A stretch of 64,000 nt of DNA from DASZMX01 sp035551475 (lineage in GTDB: Bacteria > Verrucomicrobiota > Verrucomicrobiia > Limisphaerales > Palsa-1400): assembly GCA_035551475.1 (NCBI GenBank), contig DASZMX010000043.1, positions 26,104-90,103 of the forward strand. The letters run 5' to 3'. Of the stretch, positions 8,539 through 17,327 are shown in pieces. Numbering within the stretch: position 1 is the stretch's first letter; the number at the start of each line of letters is the position of its first letter. The translations under genes and the position numbers were made by a program. Below the pieces are notes generated by a model that saw only the letters and a program-made list of their open reading frames with translations, was not told where the DNA came from and did no database searches.

Positions 8539-9047
8539 TTCTCGGTGACAGTGACTTGTCCCATTTGATCTTTGGTGACCTTGATTTCATCGCGCAAGCT
8601 GGCGGCCTGTTCGAAATCCTCGGCGGTGACGGCTTTGTCCAATTTTTTCTGGAGATGCTTCAAGCGATCCTGCAAATCGCGGCTCTTGCGCAACGCGGCG
8701 GGAACTTTGCCGACGTGCCGGGTGCCTTTGTGCATGGATTTCAACATCGTTTCCAGGCCCTCGGCGAACGTGTTGTAACATTGGGAGCAGCCGAGGCGTC
8801 CGGCCTTCTTGAAATCGGCCTGGGTAAAACCGCAATTCGGGCACTTCAATTCCTGCCCGCCGGCGGGAGCAATATCCTGGGAGGCGCCCAAGCCCAAAAG
8901 CAAATCAGCGAGCGAAAAGCTATTGGGATCATTGACGCCTTTTTGCCGGGCGCATTCTTCGCACAAATCGACCTTTTGCATTTTGTCGCCCACAATCTGG
9001 GTCAAATGGACCTTGGCGGGATTCTGTTTGCAAAACATGCACACCAT
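8535..9047 (-). CDS. mcsA: McsA-like zinc and UVR-domain activator of McsB
   Basis: 170 aa. Four Cys pairs form two zinc modules: CMFC at the extreme N-terminus with CEEC (about residue 30), then CPNC (about 68) with CSQC (about 85). A UVR motif (LQDRLKHLQKKLDKAVTAEDFEQAASLRDEI) lies at about residues 125-158. This is the classic McsA layout: McsA activates McsB and links it to ClpC. The start at 9047 gives MVCMFCKQNPAK; an internal ATG three codons later is also possible but would break the first zinc pair less cleanly. No ctsR gene precedes it, unlike the Bacillus operon. Confidence 0.92.
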   Translation of the reverse strand: MVCMFCKQNPAKVHLTQIVGDKMQKVDLCEECARQKGVNDPNSFSLADLLLGLGASQDIAPAGGQELKCPNCGFTQADFKKAGRLGCSQCYNTFAEGLETMLKSMHKGTRHVGKVPAALRKSRDLQDRLKHLQKKLDKAVTAEDFEQAASLRDEIKVTKDQMGQVTVTEK

Positions 9048-9106
9048 ATATCGTTAAAGTATCATATTATTCCAAAAAGAGAACGCATTTTCACGAGCCG
9101 ATTCGA

Positions 9107-9121
9107 CTTACCTACGGTAAG
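9107..9121. promoter_or_regulatory. Palindrome upstream of mcsA
   Basis: CTTACC-TAC-GGTAAG is a 6-3-6 inverted repeat 60 bp upstream of the mcsA start, in the 124-bp gap after the ilvE stop. There is no T-tract, so it is unlikely to be the ilvE terminator. It resembles neither a CtsR box nor a CIRCE element. Between it and the ATG is an AT-rich stretch with a TATGAT hexamer. It is a candidate operator. Confidence 0.3.
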
Positions 9122-9171
9122 GGAACAGACCCCGTGCGTCCATGACGCCAGTCAACCCACACCTGCAAATC

Positions 9172-10038
9172 TTATATCGGTTCGCCTGAGCTTTGGGTTA
9201 ATGCGTGATATTGCTGGATTAATTTCTTCGTGACTGGCCCCGGTTTCCCACTCCCAATCACTCTACCATCAATTTTCACGGCTGCAATCACCTCGGCGCC
9301 GGTGCCGGTGAGGAAGCATTCGTCGGCGTTGAACAAATCGTACCGGGTCAAATTGGGTTCGCTGACGGGCATGCCATTGCCGCGGGCCAATTCCATGACG
9401 GTGTGGCGTGTGATGCCGTACAGTGCGCCGGCGGAAAGCGGCGGCGTCAATAATTGGCCTTCTTTGACGATGAAGATATTATCGCCGGTGCATTCGGCCA
9501 CGAAACCTTCGGCGTTGAGCATGACCGCTTCTTCACAGCCGCCGTTGATGGCTTCAATTTTCGCCAGGATATTATTGAGGTAATTGAGCGATTTGATCGC
9601 GGGATTGAGCGCGCTATGCAAATTGCGCGTGGTGGGCACGGTGATCAAATCGAGGCCGCGCTGATAAAACTCCGGCGGATAAAGCTGGATTTTGTCCGCA
9701 ATAATGATGACGGACGGGCGTTTGCAGCGATGCGGATTAAGGCCAAGCGAACCGACGCCGCGCGTGACCACGAGGCGAATATAGCCGTCCCGCAACTTGT
9801 TGCGCCGGCAGGTTTCCGTGACGGCGGCCATCAATTCGGCGCGGGACATCGGCAGTTCGAGCAAAATCGCCTTGGCCGAATAAAAGAGACGGTCAATGTG
9901 CTCCGCCAATTTGAAGACCCGGCCGTTGTACGCGCGAATCCCCTCAAAAACGCCGTCGCCATAGAGCAAGCCGTGGTCAAAGACGGACACCTTCGCCGTG
10001 CGCTCGTCAAAATATTTGCCGTCCAGAAAAATCTTCAT
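9172..10038 (-). CDS. ilvE: Branched-chain amino acid aminotransferase (class IV)
   Basis: 288 aa from the ATG at 10038 (MKIFLDGKYFDERTAKVSVF); eight upstream in-frame codons were left out because they look unlike the family. Fold-type IV PLP enzyme: DHGLLYGDGVFEGIRAYNG (residues 21-39), the PLP lysine K149 in AIKSLNYLNNILAKIEA, then EAVMLNAEGFVAECTGDNIFIV and GITRHTVMEL. It should transfer amino groups between leucine, isoleucine or valine and 2-oxoglutarate in the cytoplasm. A D-amino-acid transaminase or ADC-lyase activity is the alternative within this fold, but the sequence is closest to IlvE. It is 124 bp upstream of mcsA on the same strand and is probably a separate unit. Confidence 0.9.
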   Translation of the reverse strand: MKIFLDGKYFDERTAKVSVFDHGLLYGDGVFEGIRAYNGRVFKLAEHIDRLFYSAKAILLELPMSRAELMAAVTETCRRNKLRDGYIRLVVTRGVGSLGLNPHRCKRPSVIIIADKIQLYPPEFYQRGLDLITVPTTRNLHSALNPAIKSLNYLNNILAKIEAINGGCEEAVMLNAEGFVAECTGDNIFIVKEGQLLTPPLSAGALYGITRHTVMELARGNGMPVSEPNLTRYDLFNADECFLTGTGAEVIAAVKIDGRVIGSGKPGPVTKKLIQQYHALTQSSGEPI

Positions 10039-10103
10039 CGGTTGCAAAAAGATTACGGGCAACCGGCGCGGCTGACAAGTTTAAGACGGCGCGCGGAGAT
10101 TTT

Positions 10104-13100
10104 CTAAAAAGAAAGCCAGAGCAAAGGCTGCGTGATGGGAATATTGCGGCGGACCTCGGCGTTGGCGGGATCGGCGGGCAGACGCTGCCAGAGCGCCACA
10201 TAATCCGGCTGATGAAAAGCGAGGCCGGCAAAAAGGAGGCTCGGCTGGCGGGCGGGCCAGTCATTCCAGGCCTGCAAATCCGGCTTCAGGGGCCAGGTGG
10301 ATTTGTCGGCAAGAAAAGGATAAAGATACTTGACAGCGAGGCCGAGGCCGCGCCCGTCCGGCAGCGTGAAATTCCAGAGATTGTCGGCCGGGGTGGAAAG
10401 TGTTTGACAGAGCATCGCCATGTTATCGAGCTGGAAAATGGAATAGCCGTAGGGCTTGGTGCGCTTGAGTTCGGCGGGGAAACTGCCGTCAGCGGCCATT
10501 TGGTTGGGGATGAGAACCTCTTTGAATTGGCGCCGGCAAAGGTCGAGCTTGTCCTCGTCGCCGGAGAAGCGGGCGAAGACGGCCACCTGCAAATAATAAG
10601 CGACGGCATGATTATTTTTGGCGGCGCCTTCCGCGCGGCCGTTTTTGCTCGTGACCATCCAATCGGCCAGGTCGCGAAACCATTTTTTCAGGCCGGCGAC
10701 AAGCTCCGGCGAAAAGGCGGGCGACGATTGCAGGGCTGTCACCGCGGGGGGGATTTCGATGAGGTGCAAGCCGTCGATGATGCCCCAGCTTCGGCCGGAG
10801 TTGCGTCCGGGCACGGCCTGCGCGTATTGCAGGCTGGGGTTCATGCGCGTGGCGGGATCGAGAAAGAAAACGCGCAAAAGCTCCGCGGCTTTGGCGGCGT
10901 ACCGATTGTCGCCGGTGATTTTATAGGCGGCGCCAAGGGCGGCCACGGCGTCGCGCAGTTCGCGAATGGCGAGGCGGTGGGCGGAGAAATTGTTGGGATT
11001 GGAATCGCCATCGTGCTCGAGGTAGGGAAGGCCATTGGTCTTGGTGGGATCAGGCCACCAATAATCGCCGTTGGAATAGAAATCATGCGGGCCGCCTTCA
11101 CTGAGCGGGGCGCGAGATTTGGTGACGGCTGGCGGATCGAGCGTTAGGGCGGCGTCGGCGGCTTTCAGGATGCGAGTCCGATCCAGCGCGCCGACATCGA
11201 TGGATACGGGCGGCGGATTGGTCAAGAAGAGGAATTGGGTGGGCAGACCGGCGCTTTGCACGCTGGCCACCGCGCGTGCGCCGGTGAAACGCAGGCTGAT
11301 TCGGGCGCGGCCGTTGGCGAGTTGCACGACGCGCGAACCGGCGGCGGTTCCAAGGTCGTCCATTAATTCCGCATCGCCGGACACGCCAAAACGCACGGTG
11401 TTCATCGCATCGAGGCAGGGCGCTCCGTATTGATCGACGGCGCGCGCTTCGACGGTGGCGGGGCCAATGGAGCGCAAAGTGAGCGTGGCGGGTTTGCCCC
11501 AGGAATTTGTCTCGTAACCGACATTGATTTCGTCCGTGAGGCCGCCGGCGACGGCGCGCAGCGTGTTCGTGCCTTCATGAAATTTGACCATCCAATGCAA
11601 ACCGGCGGCGGGAAAATCCGCGACGCGGCGCTGCTTCACGCCGGCGGAAACGCCGTTGACGAATAACTCCACTTCGCGGCAATTGGAAAAGACCTTGACC
11701 TCTTTTTCCTCGTCCGGGCGGCCCCAGCGCACGGGCCAGCCGTGGCCAAAAATGTGCAGCATCGGCTGCTCGGCCCAATAGCTTTGGAAGATGTAAAAAC
11801 TTTCCTTCGGCGCGCCGTCGCGCTCCAGCACGCCTTTTTGATTGACGTAAGGGACGGGATTTTCGGGGCGCAGCGGCGTGGCAAAATCCTTGATCAGCCA
11901 TTGCGCCGTGCCGGTGAGGTTGGTCATCTGCTCCTGCTCTTTAAGATGCCAGTCAAATAAATTTGCAATGTAGCTTTCCGACCAATCGCCGTCCTTGGCG
12001 GCGCGGGCGCGGCCGCCCGTGGTTTTGTAGGCGCCGGCGGTTTCAGCGGCGCCCCGGCCCGTCGCAACGTCATGCAGAAACGCCTCGGGATCCTCGGAGA
12101 AACGGCCCGCATGACTGTCGCCGCCCCATTCGGCATGGAAGAAATGCGGCACGGCTTTGATCTCGCGCTCCAGGGCGCCGCGATACTCGCGGTAACGCCC
12201 GGAATACCAGCCGGCCCAGACACTCGGCGAATAAACGTCGGGAATGTCCGTGCAGAAATTGCAATAGCGAATGCAGGTTTGACGGGAAGGGTCCAATTCG
12301 TGCGCGAGTTGGTTCAAGCTCGTCATGTAGGCGCGAATCGCCGTTTGGTCAAAAACGGGAAAATCGCCGGGCCAGCCGTTCTCGTTGCCGAGGCCCCACA
12401 TGATGACGGACGGATGGTTGAAGTGTTGATCGATCATGGCGGTGAGCATGTCGCGACCTTGCTGTTGATAGCGTTCGCCGCCGAGCCCGCCGCGGCACCA
12501 CGGAATTTCCTCCCAGACGAGGAGGCCGAGTTCGTCGCACAATTGCAGGACAAGCGGCGATTGCTGGTAATGCGCCAGACGGACGAAATTGGCGCCCATG
12601 TTTTTGATTTGCCGAAAAGTGTCGCGGGTCACGTCATCGGGCACCGCGGCGCCGACCCCGGCGTGGTCCTGATGGTATTGCGTGCCGCGCAACAGCAGGC
12701 GCTCGCCATTGAGCTTGAACGGGCCGTGCTCCACCCATTCGAGGGAGCGCAAGCCGAAGGGTTCGGACATTTCCTGCGCGCCATTGCTATCTGTAAACTT
12801 AACCGAGCAATGATAGAGAAGAGGCGTGCGCGGCGACCACCGTTGCGGGGCGGCGATGGCGCAGGCGGCGATCTCCTTCGCGCCCGTCCAGGCGGCAGTG
12901 GAAAAGTTCGTGGTATAAACCAATTTGCCCGAGGGATCGGTGACATTCAGGGCGAGTTGCACGGAGCCGCTGGCGGCGGCGGGGTTGTAGAGGCGGGCTT
13001 CGATTTTGATGGCGGCTGCGCCCGTGTCTCCCAGCGTGGGTTTTACATGCACTCGCGCGAGGGAAATTGCGGGCACACAGCGCAAGCTGACGTGCCGATA

Positions 13101-13637
13101 CAGCCCGCCGTAACGCATGAAATCACTTAAGTCCGAAGGGATTGATTCGGCGTCGCGGGAATTATCGCATTCGACCGCGAGATCAATATGGTTGGTGGCG
13201 CGGCGGACGGCGTCGGTGATATCAACCTCCCATTCATCGTAACCGCCGAGATGTTCGCCGACTTTTTCGAGCCCGACAAACACCTGCGATTTTTGGCCGG
13301 CGCCATCGAAATGGAGCAGGACGCGGCCGTCGGGAAAAGGATTCGTCACCGCGAGGAGCGTGCGATACCAGCCGGGGCCCTGGTAGTAGTGGCCGTCGGG
13401 ATCGACGGCGTCGCGCGCGTTGAAGCAATGCGGCAGGGTGACGGGCGTCCACGCGACGTTATCGCTGGCTTTTTCGCCGCGCCAAATTTCCCAGACGCTG
13501 CCGAGGCCGCCCTGGTGATATTCCCAATGTTCGTCCAGGCGGGTGATCGTCGAGGCATCGGCGGCGCACAACGCCCGGGCCGCGAAAGCTGTCAACAGAA
13601 TGAAAAGCGGGCGGCGAAGTCGGATGAGAAATGACAT
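10104..13637 (-). CDS. Secreted GH2 glycosidase fused to an alginate-lyase-fold domain
   Basis: 1,177 aa from the ATG at 13637 (MSFLIRLRRPLFILLTAFAA), which gives a clean signal peptide ending near ALCA. Residues about 30-230 are the GH2 sugar-binding jelly roll, followed by an Ig-like domain and a TIM barrel. The barrel has the acid/base E419 in LGNENGWPGDFP and a likely nucleophile E503 in FHAEWGGDSH. Further beta domains reach about 790. The C-terminal 350 residues form an (alpha/alpha) domain of the alginate lyase superfamily: DYWWPDPTKTNGLPYLEHDG, NPSLQYAQAVPGRNSGRSWG and AAKNNHAVAYYLQVA, with the Asn-Asn-His expected at the active site. One polypeptide would thus carry a glycosidase and a uronate lyase. 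It diverges from the beta-helix gene at 13733. Confidence 0.87.
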   Translation of the reverse strand: MSFLIRLRRPLFILLTAFAARALCAADASTITRLDEHWEYHQGGLGSVWEIWRGEKASDNVAWTPVTLPHCFNARDAVDPDGHYYQGPGWYRTLLAVTNPFPDGRVLLHFDGAGQKSQVFVGLEKVGEHLGGYDEWEVDITDAVRRATNHIDLAVECDNSRDAESIPSDLSDFMRYGGLYRHVSLRCVPAISLARVHVKPTLGDTGAAAIKIEARLYNPAAASGSVQLALNVTDPSGKLVYTTNFSTAAWTGAKEIAACAIAAPQRWSPRTPLLYHCSVKFTDSNGAQEMSEPFGLRSLEWVEHGPFKLNGERLLLRGTQYHQDHAGVGAAVPDDVTRDTFRQIKNMGANFVRLAHYQQSPLVLQLCDELGLLVWEEIPWCRGGLGGERYQQQGRDMLTAMIDQHFNHPSVIMWGLGNENGWPGDFPVFDQTAIRAYMTSLNQLAHELDPSRQTCIRYCNFCTDIPDVYSPSVWAGWYSGRYREYRGALEREIKAVPHFFHAEWGGDSHAGRFSEDPEAFLHDVATGRGAAETAGAYKTTGGRARAAKDGDWSESYIANLFDWHLKEQEQMTNLTGTAQWLIKDFATPLRPENPVPYVNQKGVLERDGAPKESFYIFQSYWAEQPMLHIFGHGWPVRWGRPDEEKEVKVFSNCREVELFVNGVSAGVKQRRVADFPAAGLHWMVKFHEGTNTLRAVAGGLTDEINVGYETNSWGKPATLTLRSIGPATVEARAVDQYGAPCLDAMNTVRFGVSGDAELMDDLGTAAGSRVVQLANGRARISLRFTGARAVASVQSAGLPTQFLFLTNPPPVSIDVGALDRTRILKAADAALTLDPPAVTKSRAPLSEGGPHDFYSNGDYWWPDPTKTNGLPYLEHDGDSNPNNFSAHRLAIRELRDAVAALGAAYKITGDNRYAAKAAELLRVFFLDPATRMNPSLQYAQAVPGRNSGRSWGIIDGLHLIEIPPAVTALQSSPAFSPELVAGLKKWFRDLADWMVTSKNGRAEGAAKNNHAVAYYLQVAVFARFSGDEDKLDLCRRQFKEVLIPNQMAADGSFPAELKRTKPYGYSIFQLDNMAMLCQTLSTPADNLWNFTLPDGRGLGLAVKYLYPFLADKSTWPLKPDLQAWNDWPARQPSLLFAGLAFHQPDYVALWQRLPADPANAEVRRNIPITQPLLWLSF

Positions 13638-13732
13638 GGATGATTGGACAAGAATCTGGCGGTTTGGATTCAGATTCACATCACTCTTTTGAGGGGTGCG
13701 CGCGAGGGCGGACGGACGCACCATGAGCGAGC

Positions 13733-16390
13733 ATGTTCACCCCTGTTTACCGCGCGCGGCGCGTGGCTGCGGCCCTCGTGCTGGGAGCCGTATGCGCCGG
13801 GCCGGCGCGCGCTTGGCATAGCGCGCTTTATCCGGTCGATTGGCAGCCGCCCAGTGTGGCGGTGGGATTTGAGACCAACAAACTGATCCAGGATTTCTCG
13901 TATGCGGGTTATCATGCCGGCGAGGCGCCGATTCCGAATCGCACCGGGACCACTTACGACGTGAGCAAGGCCCCCTACAACGCCGACAAAACCGGCGCGC
14001 AAGATGCGACCACCGCCATTCAAAACGCGATCAATTCGGCCCAAGCCGCCGGGGGCGGCATCGTGTTTTTGCCCGCTGGCGTATATGCGGTCAAGCCGCC
14101 GGGCACGGCCAATTACGCCCTGCGCATCACTGCGGGCAACGTGGTCTTGCGCGGCGCCGGGGCGGGGCAAACGTTTCTCCTCAACACCAGCACGAACATG
14201 CGCAGCAAATCCATCGTGCTCGTCACGGGCCCGTCGGGCGCGGGATTTTATGCGTCGGGCACGGCGACGGCAACGATTCGCCAGGACTTGCTCGGGCCGG
14301 CGACGGTTCTTCCAGTCAATAACATCAATGGCATCCAGGCCGGCGATTGGGTGGCGGTGCGCGCGGATTGCACCGATGCCTGGATCACCGAACATAACGA
14401 GCCGGATTGGATTGGTTACGGCGACGACCTGCAAGGCGTGGCGTATTTTCGGCAGGTGGTGTCAGTGTCCAGCGTCAGCAACACCATCACGATCGCGGCG
14501 CCCACGCGTTATTATTTGAAAACACGCGACAATGCGCGTGTCGTGCGCCTGGGATCGGCTCCCGCGCAGGAATGCGGCTTGGAGGATTTTTCGATTGGCA
14601 ACGTGCAAGGTTCGGGGACGGGCTGGGGCGAGGACGATTACACGGATTCCACAAAGTCGGCTTACTATTCGCATGACTCGTATGCGATCAAGTTCTCCTA
14701 CGCGCGCAATGGCTGGGTGCGCTCCGTGCAGACGTTCCAGGCGGCGGGCAATTCGACGACGTGCGATTTGTTGAGCAACGGCTTGCTGTTCGAGCAATGC
14801 AGCCAAATGACGGCGACGAATTGCTCCTTCCAACGCCCGCAATATGGCGGCGGCGGCGGCAACGGTTATATGTATCGCATCAATAATGGCAACGAATGCC
14901 TGATGGATAATTGCCATTCCACCTTCACACGGCACAGCTTTGTGCTCTCTTCGATGGCGTCGTCGGGAAATGTTTTTCACGAATGCGTGGACAAGGATAG
15001 CGGCCACCAGACCGGCGACACCGGATCGCAAACCACGGCCGGCAGCAACAGCGATCATCACATGCACTTCAGCCACGGAAATCTAATTGACGCATGCACG
15101 GGCGACAACAGCGTGTGGGAGGCGCGTTACCGGCCTTACGGCAGCCCGCCGCTGCACGACTTGACGGCGGCGCATAGCGTGTACTGGAACACCCAGGGCA
15201 TCAACGGCGGGCCAAGCTACGTCGTGATGAGCGAGCAAAGCCGCTATGGCTACGTCATCGGCACGCGCGGCACGCGCACCGGTGTCAATCTTTCCACGTA
15301 TGGAGGGACCAAGTGCGATCCGCCGGATTACGTGGAAGGGACAGGGCAGGGCGGCACGCTGGAGCCGTTTTCGTTGTACGACGATCAACTGGCGCGCCGG
15401 TTGGGGCGCCCGCGCATCTTGCTGCCCGCCAGCATTGTCGTTCCCTTTCCCGCCAATAGCGTGCATTTGACAGCGGATCCCGGCGGAGCCGGGGCCACCT
15501 GGCAGGTAATCTCGTCCACGGGCACGGTGATTTTTTCCGACGCCACGGTGACGAATCCGTTGGTCACATTTGGGGCGCGCGGCACAAATGTTTTGCAAAT
15601 CACCACCAGCAACGCTGCCGCGCAAACGATGGTGATCCTGGCTCCTGATGCGCTCGTGACGACGAATCTCACCGCCACCGCCACCACCTACGTGCGGGAC
15701 GGCGCGTATGCGGGCAGCAATTACGCGGGCGATGGGACATTGCAGGTGAAGGTGTCGCCGACGGCGGGGTTTAATCGCCGGGCTTTTCTGCGCTTCGACG
15801 CGCCGTCGCTGGCATGGTCGGATTACAACCGGGCCATCCTGGAATTGTCCACGAGTTCGCCGCCGGCGGCGGGATCGCAGCCAACGTTGAACTTGAATTT
15901 GGTTGCGGACAACACCTGGAATCCCGCGACCGTCACCTGGAACACGCAACCGGCGGCGGGGGCGTTGATTGCGAGTTGGGTGATGTCCACCACGGGCTTG
16001 GACCGCATCGATGTGACTGCGGCCGCGCCGCATTTCAACTTTCGCCTTTCCGCCGCCAGCGAGCCCGCGAATGACAATTATATTTTCACCGCGCCGCCGC
16101 AGCTCATGCTGGACAACACCAATACGAGCGTCGGGTTTGACGGCGCGGTTTCCGTGGCGCCAGCGAATGGCGGGGTGACGCTCCATTTTGCGCAACGCAA
16201 GCAATGGCCGGCCGACGATTATTACGTGATTGAAACCGCCCCGGCGTTGGACGCGGCGGATTGGGAGCCGGCGCCGGGCATCGATTTCACCGTGGCGGGC
16301 GACTTGGGCGACGCTTACCTGATGAACGCATTTATTCCGGTGGCGGCGGAACAGGCCTTCTATCGTTTTCGCGTGGTGCGGGGGAGTTAG
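13733..16390 (+). CDS. Secreted right-handed beta-helix (pectate-lyase-like) protein with CBM96-like domain
   Basis: 885 aa with a signal peptide ending ...GPARA. Residues about 75-180 have the pectate-lyase-3 opening (YDVSKAPYNADKTGAQDATT, then GGGIVFLPAGVYAV) and VVLRGAGAGQTFL. A long beta-helix continues to about 550. Residues about 640-800 form a DNRLRE/CBM96-like domain (TYVRDGAYAGSNYAGDGTLQVK, RRAFLRFD, NPATVTWNTQP, IDVTAAAPHFNFRL). CBM96 modules are known to bind alginate. The tail (YYVIETAPALDAADWEP ... FYRFRVV) is the short verrucomicrobial C-terminal domain also seen elsewhere in this window. It probably acts on a uronic-acid polymer outside the cell. Its stop codon overlaps that of the convergent pseudopilin gene. 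Confidence 0.82.
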   Translation: MFTPVYRARRVAAALVLGAVCAGPARAWHSALYPVDWQPPSVAVGFETNKLIQDFSYAGYHAGEAPIPNRTGTTYDVSKAPYNADKTGAQDATTAIQNAINSAQAAGGGIVFLPAGVYAVKPPGTANYALRITAGNVVLRGAGAGQTFLLNTSTNMRSKSIVLVTGPSGAGFYASGTATATIRQDLLGPATVLPVNNINGIQAGDWVAVRADCTDAWITEHNEPDWIGYGDDLQGVAYFRQVVSVSSVSNTITIAAPTRYYLKTRDNARVVRLGSAPAQECGLEDFSIGNVQGSGTGWGEDDYTDSTKSAYYSHDSYAIKFSYARNGWVRSVQTFQAAGNSTTCDLLSNGLLFEQCSQMTATNCSFQRPQYGGGGGNGYMYRINNGNECLMDNCHSTFTRHSFVLSSMASSGNVFHECVDKDSGHQTGDTGSQTTAGSNSDHHMHFSHGNLIDACTGDNSVWEARYRPYGSPPLHDLTAAHSVYWNTQGINGGPSYVVMSEQSRYGYVIGTRGTRTGVNLSTYGGTKCDPPDYVEGTGQGGTLEPFSLYDDQLARRLGRPRILLPASIVVPFPANSVHLTADPGGAGATWQVISSTGTVIFSDATVTNPLVTFGARGTNVLQITTSNAAAQTMVILAPDALVTTNLTATATTYVRDGAYAGSNYAGDGTLQVKVSPTAGFNRRAFLRFDAPSLAWSDYNRAILELSTSSPPAAGSQPTLNLNLVADNTWNPATVTWNTQPAAGALIASWVMSTTGLDRIDVTAAAPHFNFRLSAASEPANDNYIFTAPPQLMLDNTNTSVGFDGAVSVAPANGGVTLHFAQRKQWPADDYYVIETAPALDAADWEPAPGIDFTVAGDLGDAYLMNAFIPVAAEQAFYRFRVVRGS

Positions 16391-17181
16391 AACCAGTCCC
16401 AACGATTGTTGGACCATTGGCACCAGGATTTCATGTCCTGAAAACGGCGCCAGGCAACGTGCATGTCCATGTAAAGTATATTGCCGCCGGCGGGGACGTT
16501 TCTGGCCATGTGGCTGCTGTTATAGCCGCGCGGCAGTTCGGTGGGATTGACGGTATAAACATGCGCGAACTTGTCCGTGAGCAACCCGGAACCCTCGGAG
16601 CAAACGACGTCGTTGATCAACTCGGTGGTGGAGAGGGAATAGAAATTAGTGAAGACCGCGCCCATTTTGACGATGAAACCTTTCTGGGCCTGCCCGCCGA
16701 GGCCAATGGGCGGCTTGACGATGGACGTGCTGTAGGTTTGTGTGCCGTCGCGGGAGAAAATCCATTCATAACTGGTGACGCGGCAGCCGCTGGAATAGTT
16801 CCACCAAAAATCGCTGTCCTGCACCGTGGTGAAGCCGCCGGGGCAATAGAAGATTTTGCGTTTGGCTCCGGAGCTGATGAGGGAATCGGCCATGTTATGG
16901 CTCAAGTCCCAGATGGCGCTGCCAGGCGCCGGATCGGGCGTGGCGCCGGTGAGCACGACGCGCGGCAGTAAATTCTTGTTGTCATCCGCGTACATCTGGA
17001 GGGAGAGCCCAAGCTGCTTGAGATTATTGATGCAGGCGGTGCGCTTGGCGGTTTCCTTGGCCTTGGACAAGGCCGGCAACAGCAGCGAGGCGAGAATGGC
17101 AATGATGGCGATGACGACCAGCAGTTCAATAAGCGTAAATCCCCGGGCGGGGCGAGAGACACGAGAGCGGAGTAGGATCAT
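16387..17181 (-). CDS. Type II pseudopilin-like protein (DUF1559/H-X9-DG family)
   Basis: 264 aa from the ATG at 17181 (MILLRSRVSRPARGFTLIELLVVIAIIAIL). The RGFTLIELL motif is a prepilin peptidase site, followed by a hydrophobic helix that ends LLLPALSKAKETAKRTACINNLKQLG and then YADDNKN, typical of the expanded verrucomicrobial and planctomycete pseudopilin families. The C-terminal part contains GGNILYMDMHVAWRRF, equivalent to the NxxFxDGHV-type tail. It is processed at the inner membrane and may form a thin pseudopilus or surface protein. Placed between the beta-helix enzyme and the sensor kinase, it may serve the polysaccharide locus. No assembly genes are adjacent. Confidence 0.85.
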   Translation of the reverse strand: MILLRSRVSRPARGFTLIELLVVIAIIAILASLLLPALSKAKETAKRTACINNLKQLGLSLQMYADDNKNLLPRVVLTGATPDPAPGSAIWDLSHNMADSLISSGAKRKIFYCPGGFTTVQDSDFWWNYSSGCRVTSYEWIFSRDGTQTYSTSIVKPPIGLGGQAQKGFIVKMGAVFTNFYSLSTTELINDVVCSEGSGLLTDKFAHVYTVNPTELPRGYNSSHMARNVPAGGNILYMDMHVAWRRFQDMKSWCQWSNNRWDWF

Positions 17182-17327
17182 ATCGCGATTCGGGCTGATT
17201 TGCCTCGGAGTATTCCATGACAAGCCCGCGCCAACATCGCTCTTTCGAGCGAGGCAAAAGGCCGCAATTTGCTGGACAATTCATCGCAGCAAAGCCACAT
17301 AGTCTTTTTCAAATGAGGCGCCTGATC

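Noticed and set aside
15083..16423. 446-codon minus-strand frame opposite the beta-helix enzyme
   Set aside because: Antisense of a clear CBM96-like region and no plausible start context.
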